A stretch of 64,000 nt of DNA, from positions 1-64,000 of the forward strand of contig CAWFXD010000003.1 in the NCBI GenBank assembly GCA_963819695.1, read 5' to 3'. Shown here in pieces: positions 9,543-20,332 of the stretch (position 1 is its first letter; each line of letters starts with the position of its first letter). Origin of the DNA: DASZIT01 sp963819695. GTDB lineage: Bacteria > Actinomycetota > Acidimicrobiia > Acidimicrobiales > RAAP-2. The position numbers and the translations under genes are program-made. The notes beneath the pieces were generated by a model that saw only the letters and a program-made list of their open reading frames with translations, ran no database searches and was not told the DNA's origin.

Positions 9543-10878
9543 GTGTCCACCCGCGTTGCCGACCCCGGCACCCTGAGCGCCGAGGCGGCGGGTCCTTCGG
9601 CCGCTGGAGCACCCGGGCAGATGCACCGGGTGTGGTGGGCGGTGACCGGGATCACCATCGTCCTGTGGGGACTCGAGTTGTTCGGCTACGTCGACATCTA
9701 CCCCTGGGTCAGCCTGCTGGTCGTCTTTCTGTGTATCTGGGGCCTGGGCACGGTCGCGGCCAGCCTCTTCCCGAGAGCCGTCGATCCCCGGTTGGCCGGC
9801 GCGCTGGCCTGGACCACGGTGGGGGTGGTGGTGGGGGCGTTCGTGGCCTGGGCCCTGCTGCAGATCATCAGTGCCCCGGGCTACGGGACCGACGAGATCG
9901 CCTTCGATCAATATGCCGCCCAACTGGTCGCTCACGGCCTGAACCCGTACACCCACTCGATGGCGCCGGCCTTCTCGCAGTTCCACGTCTCACCGAACGG
10001 GTACACCTTTTTGCTCAACGGAAACCACGTGACGTCGCTCTCCTACCCGGCGCTGTCCTTTCTGTTCTACGTCCCGTTCGTGGCCCTGGGCTGGACCACC
10101 CAGACCGCGGTGGTGTTGAACGTGGTTGCCTGGGCGCTCGGGATCGTGGTGGCCTTCAAGCTGCTTCCCCGTTCCTATCGTCCGCTGGCGCTGGTGGTGG
10201 GCAGCCTCGGCATCTACGTCAGCTACGCCGTCGGCGGGGTGACCGACCCCGTATTCATCCCCCTGCTCATCGGCGCGGTGTTTCGTTGGGACCGCTTCGT
10301 GACCCAACGGGGACCGAGCGCCTGGCGGGGTCCGATACTGCTGGGCCTGGCCATGGCCGTGAAGCAGACCCCGTGGCTGATCCTGCCCTTCCTGGCGGTC
10401 GGCATCGGTGTCGAGGCCGGTCGGCTCCAGGGATCAGCCGGGCAGGGCGTCAAGAGGGCCGGCCAGTACGTGGCCATCGCCCTGGGTGCCTTCTTGGTGC
10501 CCAACCTGGTGTTCCTGGTGAGGAGCCCCTCGGCCTGGCTGTCGGGGATCCTGACCCCGCTCGTCAGCCACGCGGTCCCGGCGGGTCAGGGTCTGGTCGA
10601 GCTCAGCCTCTTCCTCGGCCTCGGCGGAGGCTCGCTGTCGGCCTACGCGTTGGCACTGGTGGTGGTGTTCTTATCCCTGCTTGCCGCCTACCTGGTGACG
10701 TACCCGGTGATGAAACCGCTGGCTCTGGTGCTGCCCTCGGTGGTGCTGTTCTTCTCGGCGCGATCGTTCGGGAGCTACCTGATCGCCCTGCTCCCGGCGG
10801 CGATCGTGGCTGCCGGTACGATCCAACGGTCGCCAGGCCCTCCCCGAGACGCCCGAAACCCCCGCGGATGTCAACCTG
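9543..10878 (+). CDS. Polytopic GT-C-like membrane glycosyltransferase
   Basis: About 440 residues up to the point where the reading frame stops making sense. It has roughly ten membrane helices (WWAVTGITIVLWGLELFGYV, VGAFVAWALLQII, ALVVVFLSLLAAYLV and others). After the second or third helix comes TDEIAFDQYAAQLVAHGLNPY: an acidic pair followed by a G.NPY motif, as in GT87/GT39-type lipid-linked mannosyl- or glycosyltransferases. The frame stays open to 11927 by chance, but from about 10810 onward coding signal moves to the +1 frame, where the next feature reads. The two are probably one protein interrupted by a single-base indel at about 10810-10878. Predicted role: transfer of a polyprenyl-linked sugar on the outer face. 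Confidence 0.75.
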
Positions 10879-11661
10879 GTGAGACAGCCCCGGCCACCGA
10901 TGTGGCGCCACTGGAAATGGGTGGTCGCCGGAGGGGCGACGTCCTCGGCGGTGGCGATTCTGGTGGTGTTCCTCTATGCCGCTCCCCTGTCGATCGACAT
11001 CACCGCGGTGCGCACCAGTGGGCAACTGGCCACGGTGGTGGAGATCGGCATGTCGGTGACCAACAACGCCGGAACCCCGGTGCAGCCTCACTTCAGCGTG
11101 GACAGCGGCGGCACCCTGACCTCCTTTTGGGTGACCCGGGGACCGAAGGACCTGGCTCCGGGGCACCGCGCCAACTACGTCCTGTTGGCGCCCAACTTCT
11201 ACGCCCAGCCCCCGATCACCGGCGGGTTCCAGGTGGTCGCCCTCACCAGCAACCCCGACTCGGTGAGCCGGAGCGGAACCTACCGCCCGACGACGTCACA
11301 CGTGAGCCTCGACCCATCGGCGGTCAACGGCGTGGTGCCGGTGGGCCGGCCGGTGACCATCCACGCCGACCTGTTGAACTCGCTCGATGCCCCGGTGGCG
11401 GAGGCCGGCCAGCCGATCTACCTCGGGCAGATCACCTACGCCCAGGAAGGGTTGCGGCTGAGCCGGGCGGTGATCAACGGCAGCGCGCCGGGGCAGACGC
11501 CGGTGGTGGCCTACACCAACGCCCACGGGGTGGCGACCTTCGTCGTCGTCGGCACCCAGGCCGCCGACGACCCGGTCTACTTCGAGGCGAACCTGGTCAA
11601 CCTGGGTCAGTTCTACCCCTACGGCTACTCGGACCCGTTACCGATCCGCTTCGGTCCGTGA
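10879..11661 (+). CDS. Membrane-anchored Ig-like domain protein, probable C-terminal part of the preceding gene
   Basis: 260 residues from a possible GTG start. One helix (WVVAGGATSSAVAILVVFLYA) precedes an exported region with beta-rich text: TVVEIGMSVTNNAGTPVQPHFSVD, then PVGRPVTIHADLLNSLDAPVAEAGQPIYLGQITYAQ. The frame reads coherently upstream of the GTG as VRSNGRQALPETPETPADVN, overlapping the preceding gene, so a single frame-shifted gene is favoured over two genes. It ends in PYGYSDPLPIRFGP. No catalytic motif is visible. It may bind the glycan made or modified by the membrane part. Confidence 0.65.
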   Translation: MRQPRPPMWRHWKWVVAGGATSSAVAILVVFLYAAPLSIDITAVRTSGQLATVVEIGMSVTNNAGTPVQPHFSVDSGGTLTSFWVTRGPKDLAPGHRANYVLLAPNFYAQPPITGGFQVVALTSNPDSVSRSGTYRPTTSHVSLDPSAVNGVVPVGRPVTIHADLLNSLDAPVAEAGQPIYLGQITYAQEGLRLSRAVINGSAPGQTPVVAYTNAHGVATFVVVGTQAADDPVYFEANLVNLGQFYPYGYSDPLPIRFGP

Positions 11662-11756
11662 AGACGGCCCTAACGACTCCCGGCGTGCCTCGAACCGGGG
11701 AGCGCCGGATCGTTCCATGGCATACTCAGTTCGGCTCAGCATCGGATTGGGGGGCC

Positions 11757-13561
11757 ATGGCTGACCGCTACCACGCCATCGAGGACCACGCCATCATCGG
11801 CGACCTCCACACCGTCGCACTGGTGGCCACCGACGGCACCATCGACTGGTGCTGCCTCCCCCGTTTCGACTCCCCCGCCGTCTTCGGATCGCTGCTCGAT
11901 GCCGACCGCGGGGGAGCTTCTCGGTGAAGTGCCATGCGGAGCGGACCAAGCAGCTGTACATGCCCGAGTCCAACGTGCTGGTGACCCGGTTTTTGGGTAA
12001 GGACTCGGTCGGGGAGGTCGTCGACTTCATGGTGCCCCACGACGGCGGGCTCGCCACCACCAGCTGGCCGCACCGGTTGGTTCGGCGGCTGCAGGCCGTC
12101 CGAGGAACGGTGGAGTTCGACGTCCGGTGTACACCGGCTTTCGACTTCGCCCGGGCACCGCACACGGTGCAGAGACTCGACCACGGTGGGGTGATCTTCA
12201 CCGCGCCGGGGGCCGAGATGGTGCTTCGGAGCACCCGCCCGCTGTCGGTCGACGGACCGGCGGCCGCCGCCGTGTTTCGACTGGAGGCCGGCGAGGGCGT
12301 GGACCTCATCCTCGAATGGGGCAGCCGGATCCGTCCGCCGGTCGAGGGGGAGGCCGAGATGCTCTTCGACCGCACCTTGGAGTACTGGCGGACCTGGCTC
12401 CGGCGCTCCCGTTACCACGGGCGCTATCGCGAGATGATCGAGCGGTCGGCGCTGGTCCTCAAGCTCCTGGTGTACCAGCCCACCGGGGCCCTGGTGGCGG
12501 CGCCGACCACCTCGCTGCCCGAGTTCATCGGGGGCGGCCGCAACTGGGACTACCGGTACACCTGGATCCGGGACGCCGCCTTCACCCTCTACGGGCTCAT
12601 GCGGCTGGGGTTCATGGAGGAGGCGGCCAGCTTCATGTCCTGGCTCGAGGCCCGCTGCCGGGAGGCGCCGCCGGAAACCGGGCTGCAGGTCATGTACACC
12701 ATCGACGGGAGCCCGGAGATACCCGAGTCGATCCTCGACCATCTGGAGGGCTACCGGGGCTCCCGCCCGGTCCGGGTCGGGAACGCCGCCGCCGAGCAAT
12801 TCCAGATCGACATCTACGGCGAGGTGATGGACTCGGTCTACCTGTTCAACAAGCACGGCCATCCCATCGCCTACGACCTCTGGGTCGCCCTCTCCCGCCA
12901 ACTGGACTGGTTGGAGAAGCACTGGGAGCAGCCGGACGACGGCATCTGGGAGACCCGGGGCGGCCGACAGCGGTTCACCTACTCGTCCCTGATGACCTGG
13001 GTTGCCTTCGAACGGGCGATGAGGCTCGCCCGCCAGCGCGGACTGCCCGCCCCGATCCTGCGCTGGAGGGACTGCGCCGACAACGCCTACAACGCGGTGC
13101 AGCGGGACGGCTGGAATGCCGAGCGCAACGCCTACGTGCAGTACCCGGGAAGTTCCGCCCTCGACGCCTCCTTGCTGATCATGCCGCTGGTCAAGTTCGC
13201 CGGACCCAGTGATCCGCGGTTCCTGGCCACCTTGGACCGGATCAGCGACGAGCTGGTCAACGACAGCCTGGTCCGCCGCTACGAGACCGACGGCTCCGAC
13301 GGCCTGGACGGCGACGAGGGCACGTTCAACCTGTGCTCGTTCTGGTACGTGGAGGCGCTGACCCGGGCGGGCCGGATCACCGAGAGCCGCTACGTCTTCG
13401 AGAAGATGCTGACCTATGCCAACCACGTCGGTCTGTTCGCCGAGGAGATCGGGCCCGCCGGCGGGGCGCTCGGCAACTTCCCCCAGGCCTTCACCCACCT
13501 CGCCCTGATCAGTGCGGCGGCCAACCTCGATCGGGCGCTGTCCGGGTTGTCGGTCGACTGA
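11757..13561 (+). CDS. GH15 glucoamylase/trehalase-like glycoside hydrolase
   Basis: About 600 residues once joined. The N-terminus MADRYHAIEDHAIIGDLHTVALVATDGTIDW is the usual start of bacterial GH15 proteins. The hallmark GRNWDYRYTWIRDAAFTLYGL is present near residue 260. The late segment EGTFNLCSFWYVEALTRAGR and the end EEIGP.GGALGNFPQAFTHLALI contain the second catalytic Glu region of the family. A frame break falls in the G run 11910-11914 (GCGGGGGAGC), where one missing G would restore DADRGGSFSV. Known relatives hydrolyse trehalose, maltose or glucan ends; actinobacterial ones are often trehalases. Cytoplasmic, no signal peptide. Confidence 0.85.
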
Positions 13562-13585
13562 CCGACGGGTACCGGGTCCGGTCAG
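13558..13585. terminator. Hairpin spanning both stop codons of convergent genes
   Basis: CTGACCG (13558-13564) pairs with CGGTCAG (13579-13585). The loop itself contains GGTACC. The stem covers the stop codons of the GH15 gene and of the convergent FHA gene. There is no T tract, so intrinsic termination is uncertain. Confidence 0.3.
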
Positions 13586-14882
13586 CCGCCGGCGCCGAAG
13601 TGGGAGTCGAAGATCAGCTCGCGATCGCTCATCCCGATCCGGGTGCCCGGGGCGATGACCACCGATTGGTCCGGGTCCAGCTTGATCCACTCGGAAGAGC
13701 CGGGCCGAAGGATGCGGGTCCCGTTGGCCGAATGGGCGTCTTCGACGCAGACATCCCACCCCTTGAGCAGGATGCGGGTGTGCACCCGAGAGAGTCGCAG
13801 CTCCGGATCGTCGATCATCATCGGCCGGGCCTCCCCCGACTGCACCAGCTCGGACCCTTCGGGCTCTCGCCCGATCACGTAGGCCTGGTCGAGGGCAAAG
13901 GTCGCCCCGTCGTCCAGCACCAGCACCCCGAGCGGCGGCCGGGGCCCGCTCCTCAGATCGTGGGTCTGGTGGACCATGGAAATGCCGCACAACCCGCAGA
14001 ACCGTGCTTTCGGATCGTTGAAATGTCCCCGGGAGCACGAGATCCCCTGGACCACGATCTCCCCGGTCCCCGGTTCCGACCCGGATCGGGAGTCGGCTCG
14101 GGAGTTGACGCCCCGATAGTGGCCCTGGGTAGCGGTTGGAGATCCTCGGCGGGGAGCGGTTCGTCCAGCGAAATGGAGACGAACCCCGAGCCGGCATGGG
14201 CCGGCTCGTCCGGTGCGGGAGGCGCCGCCGGCTCCCCGATCGGGGGCCCGGCGGGTTCGGGGCGGCGAGCCGGTGAAGGCGGCATCTTCGGGGGACCCGG
14301 GGGGGTGGCGGCTTCGGGTGGGCTCACCTCCGCGGCACTTGGGACATCCACCCGTTCCTCGGGGGGGGAGGCCGGGAGCGACGGTGCACCTCGCCGCGGT
14401 GACAAGGTCACGCCGGAGCCGACAACCACGCCTTCCCGCAGGTCGACGCGCGGGTCCCCGGCGGACTCGTCGACGCCGCTGGGCGACAGCACCAGCCGGT
14501 CGAACGGGTCCCGGACGACCCGGTCCACCCAGGTGGCCACATCCCGTCCCGACAGGACCACATCCTCGTGTCCGGCTTCGACCAGGAGGAGGTCCATCGA
14601 GCCGCAGAGCATGAGGGCCAGCCCCTCCTCGGACGCGGCCACCACCGCGAACGAGCTCACCTCGTCCGGCTCGGCGCTGGTCACCAGGCCGGCCAGCTTG
14701 CGGATGAGCTTCCGCCCCGGCAGCGGCCCATAGGCGTCGGCGGCCTGGGCCACCAGGGCCAGGAGCTCGTCGTCGAATGCCTGGGTTGAGGACGTCTCGG
14801 GCAGCACGACGACCGCCCCGCCCAAGTGGGCCACCAGCCCGTCTCCGGGGTGTACCCGCAATTGCAGATCGGCAACATTCAC
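13582..14882 (-). CDS. FHA-domain protein with zinc-ribbon-like motif
   Basis: About 430 residues, GTG start. The N-terminal 200 residues (LQLRVHPGDGLVAHLGG, LPGRKLIRKLAGLV) are an unassigned domain. A long Pro/Ala/Glu linker follows, then SCSRGHFNDPKARFCGLCG, a Cys-pair knuckle. The C-terminal FHA domain has the phosphothreonine-binding residues in place: YVIGREPEGS, LRLSRVHTRIL and AHSANGTRI. Frame changes somewhere in 14060-14135, within the linker. FHA domains bind phosphothreonine, so a Ser/Thr kinase is the expected partner; a kinase-like gene lies 4.5 kb away across the same operon. Last gene of a four-gene operon, 27 bases after the 4-TM gene. Confidence 0.82.
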
Positions 14883-14909
14883 AGTCGTGGTCCCCTCCTC
14901 TGAGGCGGA

Positions 14910-15344
14910 TTAGATGACGCGCCCGCCCCGGAAGCGCCAATGGATGGCCGGCACCCGCATCGGCCCGTTCAAGAACATCCAGACCACCAGCCACACGGTG
15001 GCGAAGGCGATGATGTAGGAGGCTCCGTTGGGCTTGGCCAGGCTGTTCGAGATCACCGTCTTGAGGAGCACCCACACGACGATGCCCTCGGGGATGGCCA
15101 GAACCAGGGTGAAGAGGGCCGGCCAGTCCTTCTCCCACCGGAACTGCTGGAGCCCGTGGTAGATGAGCTCCCAGACGATGCCGACCGCGATGACCAAGCC
15201 GAGCACCAGGAAGGTCGCCTGGTACTTCTGGCTGACCGACGCGGTCTGGGGAAGGAACGGCGAGATGATCAGCAACCACAACCCACCGACGACGACCAGG
15301 GAGAAAATCCGGGTCTGGATGCGTCCGGACAGCGTAGGAACCAT
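14910..15344 (-). CDS. Four-helix membrane protein of unknown function
   Basis: 144 residues with four hydrophobic helices (SLVVVGGLWLLIISPFL, ATFLVLGLVIAVGIVWELIY, ALFTLVLAIPEGIVVWVLL, YIIAFATVWLVVWMFLNGP). It ends with a basic tail HWRFRGGRVI. Starts 10 bases after the flavoprotein stop and ends 27 bases before the FHA start, so it is firmly inside the operon. No known family recognised. A small integral subunit or anchor for its neighbours is a guess from position only. Confidence 0.8.
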   Translation of the reverse strand: MVPTLSGRIQTRIFSLVVVGGLWLLIISPFLPQTASVSQKYQATFLVLGLVIAVGIVWELIYHGLQQFRWEKDWPALFTLVLAIPEGIVVWVLLKTVISNSLAKPNGASYIIAFATVWLVVWMFLNGPMRVPAIHWRFRGGRVI

Positions 15345-15354
15345 GTGCCTCTCC

Positions 15355-16971
15355 TCAGATCTTCTTGTTCCGGGCCCAGCGCAGCCACTGCCGGGTCGAC
15401 CGTAGCGGACCCAGCCGCTTGGCGAAGCCCAGGCCGATCAGGTCGTCGGCGATCTCCTGACCGGCGATCTGCAAGCCCAGGAACGTGTCCACCCCCGGGA
15501 AGTACCCACCCAGGGTGGAGGCGCCCGACGCGTACATCCGGCCGTTCTCGTTGCGGGTGCCCCGAATCTCGAAGCTCCGCTCGACATCGAGCCGGCCAAT
15601 CGGGTTGCGGCCGGCTCCACCATGGTCGAGCAGGTCGGCCAGCAGACGGTGTTCCTCGATGCCGGCTTCGAGCCCGGTCCCGTCGATGATGTAGTCGGCC
15701 TTCACTTCCAGCAGGCCTTCCGAGGTCTTGATCCGGGTGACGGTGCCGGTCGGCTGCCCGGGCATCACCGACTCGACCTCGCCGATCATGGTCTTGTACC
15801 AGCCTTCCTTTCGCCCCCGGGCGAGTTGCTGTATCCACAGTTTCCGGTGCGGGGTGTTGGTCCCGCCGATCGTCTTGTAGAGGGCGGCGCGCTGCTCCCC
15901 CTCCAGTCGGCGCATCCGCGACTTGAACTGGCCTCCCCACACCGCCTTGGGGTAGTTGAACCCCTGGTAGGCCCACCCGTTCCCGCCTTTTCGTCGCATG
16001 AAGGCACTGGGGCCGTGTGACCCGGTTATGTAGGTGCGGAACAGATGGATGATGTTGGTCTGGGCGCCGTGATAGTCCCGGTCATCGATGAGCCGCTGCA
16101 GGATCCGGGAGGCGACGATGCCGCCGCCTCGCAGTACCACCGTCCCTTGCCGGTGCCGGAGCTCCTGGTACACGTTCTCGTGCGGTTCGTAGGCGTTGAG
16201 GACGTGTTGATAGTCGTTGTATTGCGTCCGGTACGCCTGGAGGTCGGGCAGGAACTTCAATCCCGGGTAGCCCACCGCCACATGCACGAATCGACTCCGG
16301 TAGGCGATCCGCTTGGTCGGCTGGGTGCCGGCCGGGGGGGTGAGGATGGTGAAGTAACCACCACCGGTGCGGCGGCGCACCATGCGGACCAGGCCGGTGT
16401 CCACCATCTGGTCGTAGGAGATCCGATCCGCCTCCCGGCGCAACATGGTGAAGACCTGGCCGGCCTTGGGCGTGTAGTAGTCGGTGAAGATGGGCTCGGT
16501 GAGCACCTGGAAGAGCGGGGCGATGAAACCGCTCAGGCTCTTGGCCCGGAACGCTTCGGCGAACGCATAGGAGGGGAACCCCCAGATGCAGTCCGGGCGG
16601 GATGCCGAATCCGACCGCAATCGCTCCCCGGCGGGGATCTGGGACACCTGGGTGAGGTACTCGTAGGTCTGCCAGGGATAATCGAGCTGGGTGAGCACCT
16701 TCATCTTGTCGAGCGGCACACCGCAGATGCGGAGGTAGTCGACGGTGACGAACGAGCCGATGCCGCCGCCGACGGACACGTACTCCACGTCCCGGATGGG
16801 GATGCCGGCCGCCGCCACCATCGCGTCGGTCCAAAAGTCGGTGGCGATGAGCTGGTCGGTGAGGTCGCCCCGACCCGACGGCTCCACCGGGTCAGGCTCT
16901 TCCATGGTGGTGCCGACCTGATGGGGCACCGCGATCGTCTCCCGGGCCTTCATGGTGCCCTCGCTGCTCAT
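15355..16971 (-). CDS. FAD/NAD(P)-binding oxidoreductase-like flavoprotein
   Basis: About 538 residues. Numbering from the upstream ATG, an N-terminal dinucleotide fold has VGGGIGS at residues 69-75; a second glycine-rich turn occurs near residue 279 (VLRGGGIVASRIL); and a late DYIIDGTGLEAGIEEH plus SGASTLGGYFPGVDTFLGLQIAG resemble the FAD-closing region of two-dinucleotide-binding flavoproteins. The reaction cannot be named. The upstream ATG (16977) overlaps the antiporter stop as ATGA, but GGAGGG lies right before it and is better spaced for the second ATG at 16971, which I chose. Association with an antiporter, a 4-TM protein and an FHA protein is unusual and suggests redox or ion sensing. 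Confidence 0.82.
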   Translation of the reverse strand: MSSEGTMKARETIAVPHQVGTTMEEPDPVEPSGRGDLTDQLIATDFWTDAMVAAAGIPIRDVEYVSVGGGIGSFVTVDYLRICGVPLDKMKVLTQLDYPWQTYEYLTQVSQIPAGERLRSDSASRPDCIWGFPSYAFAEAFRAKSLSGFIAPLFQVLTEPIFTDYYTPKAGQVFTMLRREADRISYDQMVDTGLVRMVRRRTGGGYFTILTPPAGTQPTKRIAYRSRFVHVAVGYPGLKFLPDLQAYRTQYNDYQHVLNAYEPHENVYQELRHRQGTVVLRGGGIVASRILQRLIDDRDYHGAQTNIIHLFRTYITGSHGPSAFMRRKGGNGWAYQGFNYPKAVWGGQFKSRMRRLEGEQRAALYKTIGGTNTPHRKLWIQQLARGRKEGWYKTMIGEVESVMPGQPTGTVTRIKTSEGLLEVKADYIIDGTGLEAGIEEHRLLADLLDHGGAGRNPIGRLDVERSFEIRGTRNENGRMYASGASTLGGYFPGVDTFLGLQIAGQEIADDLIGLGFAKRLGPLRSTRQWLRWARNKKI

Positions 16972-16973
16972 GG

Positions 16974-19213
16974 TCATCCCTCCGTCGGTTCGGGCAATCC
17001 CGTGGCTTCGGCGACCGCGCCCGATGGCATCGGGTCGGCGATCCGGCTTCCGTCGTTTCCGGCAGTCTTGCCGGAACTGGCCGACTTTGCCCGCAGGCGG
17101 GACAGCTGGTGGGTCAGGCCCTCGTCGCTCTCACCCCGTCCGGCCCTGACCAACAGAACCGGGCCCCGGGTGCGCTCGGCCAGGTCGCGGACAGCGGCTC
17201 CGAGGTCGCCGGTCCCCGCCGGCAGCGACGAGGCGCTGGCGAAGGTCAGGACCGGTCCTCCGGTGAGCGGTGGCGATCCGGACTCGCCATCGTCCTGTAT
17301 CTCGGCGGTCAGTCCCGCCTCACCCAAAGCCCGGACCAGGTGCTCCAGTCGGCGACCCTGGCGGCGATCGTTGGCCGCCAGCACGGAGTCTCCCGCCGAT
17401 CCCGTCGGCGACCCGAACGGCCAGCTCCAAGGCCACATCGCCATCGACCCCGGGACCCATCCGTACGGCGACGACCTGGCCGTGAGCGGACCCCGACTCT
17501 CTCCGGGTTGCTCCACAGCGCCACGGTGGCGGTGGCCTGACGGGCCAGGCGATCCGCCGCCGCGGTCGGGGAGGCCCGGGACTGGAGGTCGGCCGGCACC
17601 AACAGCACATCGCCGCCGATGGCCTCGACCTGGGTGAGCAGCGACTGCACCAGGTCTCCGGTCGCCTGAGACCGCACGACGGCCGGCACCCCGTCGGACT
17701 GGAGACGCTTGGCCAACGTCTGCATCTCGGCGAGGCCCGAGGCAACCTGGGCGAAATCGAGGGTGAGCCCGCTGGCCACCTCCAGGGGCCGGCCGGACTC
17801 GATGAAGCGGCTCAACACCAGTTCGGCGGGCGACTCGTCGGCGAGGAGGGCCGCTCCCACCTCGATGAGTGCGTTGTCGACCGGCTCGTCAATGGCGACG
17901 ACCACCCGGTAGGCGTCGACCAGGCCGAGGCTGGCCCGTTCAGCTTCCATGATCTCCCGCTCGAGGACGTCGGAGGGGTAGACCAATTTGAGGAGCGGCC
18001 CGGTCAGGATGGTGGTGACGATGGCCATGAGGACCAGGATGGTGAACAGCGACTGATCGAGGACGCCGAGGCTGACGCCGACGGTGAGAATAACCAGTTC
18101 GGTCAGGCCCCGATTGTTCATGAGGACCCCGAGGGCGCGGGCCTTCCTCCCGTTCAGGCCCTGCAGGCGGGCGGCGGCGGCGGCACCGACGAACTTGCCG
18201 GTGATGGCCACCAACAGCACCCCCAACAGCACCTGCACTCCGTCCGGGCCGAGTTTGGTGACGTCGGCACCCAAGCCGGTCACCACGAAGAAGACCGGCA
18301 ACAGCAACAACACGCTCACCTGCTCCAGCCGCTCGAGGATCTCCCGGAACATCGGCGCGGTCTCTTCGCGGGTCATGATCACGCCGAACAGGAAGGCGCC
18401 GAAGATGACGTGGAGGCCGATCCATCCGGTGACGAACGCCGCACCCAGGAAGCCGGCGACGATGGTCGCCAGGATGTTGGGCGTCAGCCGGCCGGCCCGG
18501 TGGTAGGCGGCCGCCACCTGGCGCAGCAAGGGCTTGACCACGAAGAACATCACCAGGACGAAGACGATCGCCTCCCCGACCAGCTTCGGCGCCTGACCCA
18601 CGCCGCTGGAGCTGGCCACCGCCACCACCACGGCCAGGGTCGACCAGGCCAGAATGTCATCCACCGACGCGCAGGCCAAGGCGATGGCCCCGATCTCGAT
18701 GCGCTGCATGCCCCGCTCGGTCAGCATCCGGGCCAGCACCGGAAACGCGGTGATGGACATCGACACCCCGATGAACAGCGCGAACGGCCAGAACGACACG
18801 ACCTTTCCCGCCACGTGTTCGTGGTGGTGGTAGATGATCGCGGCGAGGATGATGCCGAGCCCGAAGGGGAGGACGACCGAGGAGAGGGAGATGACCGATG
18901 CGATCCGTTCGCGGCCGCGAACCAGGGTCAGATCCAGCTCCAGGCCCACGATGAACATGAAGATGACCAGCCCCATTTGGGCGACCACGTTCAGGAAGGG
19001 TCGGACGGTCAGCGGGAAGAGGCCCAGCGACGGATTCCCGGGAAACTGCCCGAGCAGGCTCGGGCCCAGCAGCAGCCCGGCGACGATCTCACCGACCACC
19101 GCCGGTTGGCCGATTCGGCGGGCCAGGATCCCCATTCCCCGTGCCGCCAGCACGATGACTGCGATGTCCAGTAACACCACCGCCACGATCTGGTCCGGGG
19201 TCGTCGGGTGCAC
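16974..19213 (-). CDS. CPA2-type cation:proton antiporter with C-terminal Usp-like region
   Basis: About 740 residues. GTG start at 19213 chosen because AAGGTGG lies six bases upstream; the longer in-frame extension looks non-coding. About 12 membrane helices carry the Na+/H+ exchanger fold: GQPAVVGEIVAGLLLGPSLLG, VGLELDL, FIGVSMSITAFPVLARML, ALACASVDDILAWSTLA (conserved acidic pair), MNNRGLTELVIL. A cytoplasmic tail (about 300 residues) resembles paired UspA-like modules. Two frame breaks near 17480-17500 and 17385-17400 interrupt the tail, though coding continues to PEPTEG and TGA. First gene of the operon. Confidence 0.87.
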
Positions 19214-19440
19214 GCAGTCCACCTTGCTATTTGGGAACTTGGACGGCAAGATATTCCATCGGCAGCCAAAAAGAAAGCGGTCGGCGCAGGGCACGGACGT
19301 TGGGGGGAACAATGGTTCGGTCGATCGGTCGTCACTCCCCGACGTGGCCCAGCTGGCAACCGCCTCGAGCCGACCGCGAAACCGAGCGCTCTCACGTCAG
19401 CCGGCGATCGGTGAGGCCGATATCTCTCTGAAGGGACGGC

Positions 19441-20237
19441 ATGGACGAGATCGCTGACTATCGATTGACCGAGTCGTTGGGCGAGGGCAACCATGGGCAG
19501 TTCTTTCTGGCCGCCTCCTCCATCACGGTTGGGGGCAGGACTCGGACTACGTCGCCGTCAAGGTGCTGGCGGCACCGAGCACCGATGACGCCCTCCGACG
19601 TATCAGCCGGGAGCTCCGGGCCTTTGCCAGCGCGCCGTCGCCGTTTCTGGTCCGCCTGCTCGATGCCGGCCAGGACGGCGAGCGGTTCTACTACGCCATG
19701 GAGTACTTCCCACTCGGGTCGCTGGGCAATCCGTCCCGCCCGCTCTCCCGCCCCGAGGTGTTGCGGGCCGTCGGTCACGCCTCCCGGGCCGCCGATGCCC
19801 TTCACGAGGTGGGCATCGTGCACCGTGGGATCAAGCCGATGAACATCCTCCTCACCGAGGATGGGGCCAAACTTTCCGACCTCGGGCTCGCCCAGTTGCT
19901 GGCCCCCGGCCAGCAGGTCACCTCGATGGGCCCGGTCGGCTCGGTCGAGTACATGGATCCCGGCCTGCTCCAGGGCCAGCCCGGGTCCCGGGCCTCCGAC
20001 ATCTGGTCCCTCGGGGTCACGCTCCACTGGGCGCTGAGCGGCGAGAGCGTCTACGGGGAGCTGTCCACCAGCGACCCGCTGTTGATCATCCGCAAGGTGC
20101 TCACCACCCGCCCGGTGATCAGTGAGCGGCTCAGTCCCGAGGACCGGGACGTGGTGGGCGCCTGCCTCGAGCCGGAGCCGGAGAAGCGCCCGGCCACCGC
20201 GGCCGAACTCGCCGACCGGATCGATTCCCTGGGTTAG
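19441..20237 (+). CDS. Protein-kinase-like protein lacking the catalytic Asp (pseudokinase)
   Basis: About 265 residues with a Ser/Thr kinase fold: MDEIADYRLTESLGEGNHGQFFLA (glycine-rich loop, imperfect), VAVKVLAA (ATP-binding Lys), EYFPLGSLGNP, then HRGIKPMNILL where active kinases have HRDxKPxN, and KLSDLGLAQ where they have DFG. The catalytic Asp is replaced by Gly, while the metal Asp of DLG and the later SDIWSLGVTLHWALSG are kept. No membrane helix or sensor domain. The frame changes at the G run 19531-19535. Divergent from the antiporter-FHA operon with a 227-base shared upstream region. Either a pseudokinase scaffold or a very weak kinase. Confidence 0.82.
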
Positions 20238-20332
20238 ATCAAGTCCGGTCGACGACTGCCGCCTGATTTCGGTCGAGGGCCCGGTGCCGACTGACCGGAA
20301 ATGACCCACGGCCAGTTGGCACCGGACGCCGC

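Noticed and set aside
10879..11927. Open frame continuing from the GT-C-like gene to 11927
   Set aside because: Residue text is Arg/Gly/Pro-rich and lies in the wrong frame relative to the Ig-like domain; it is a shadow.
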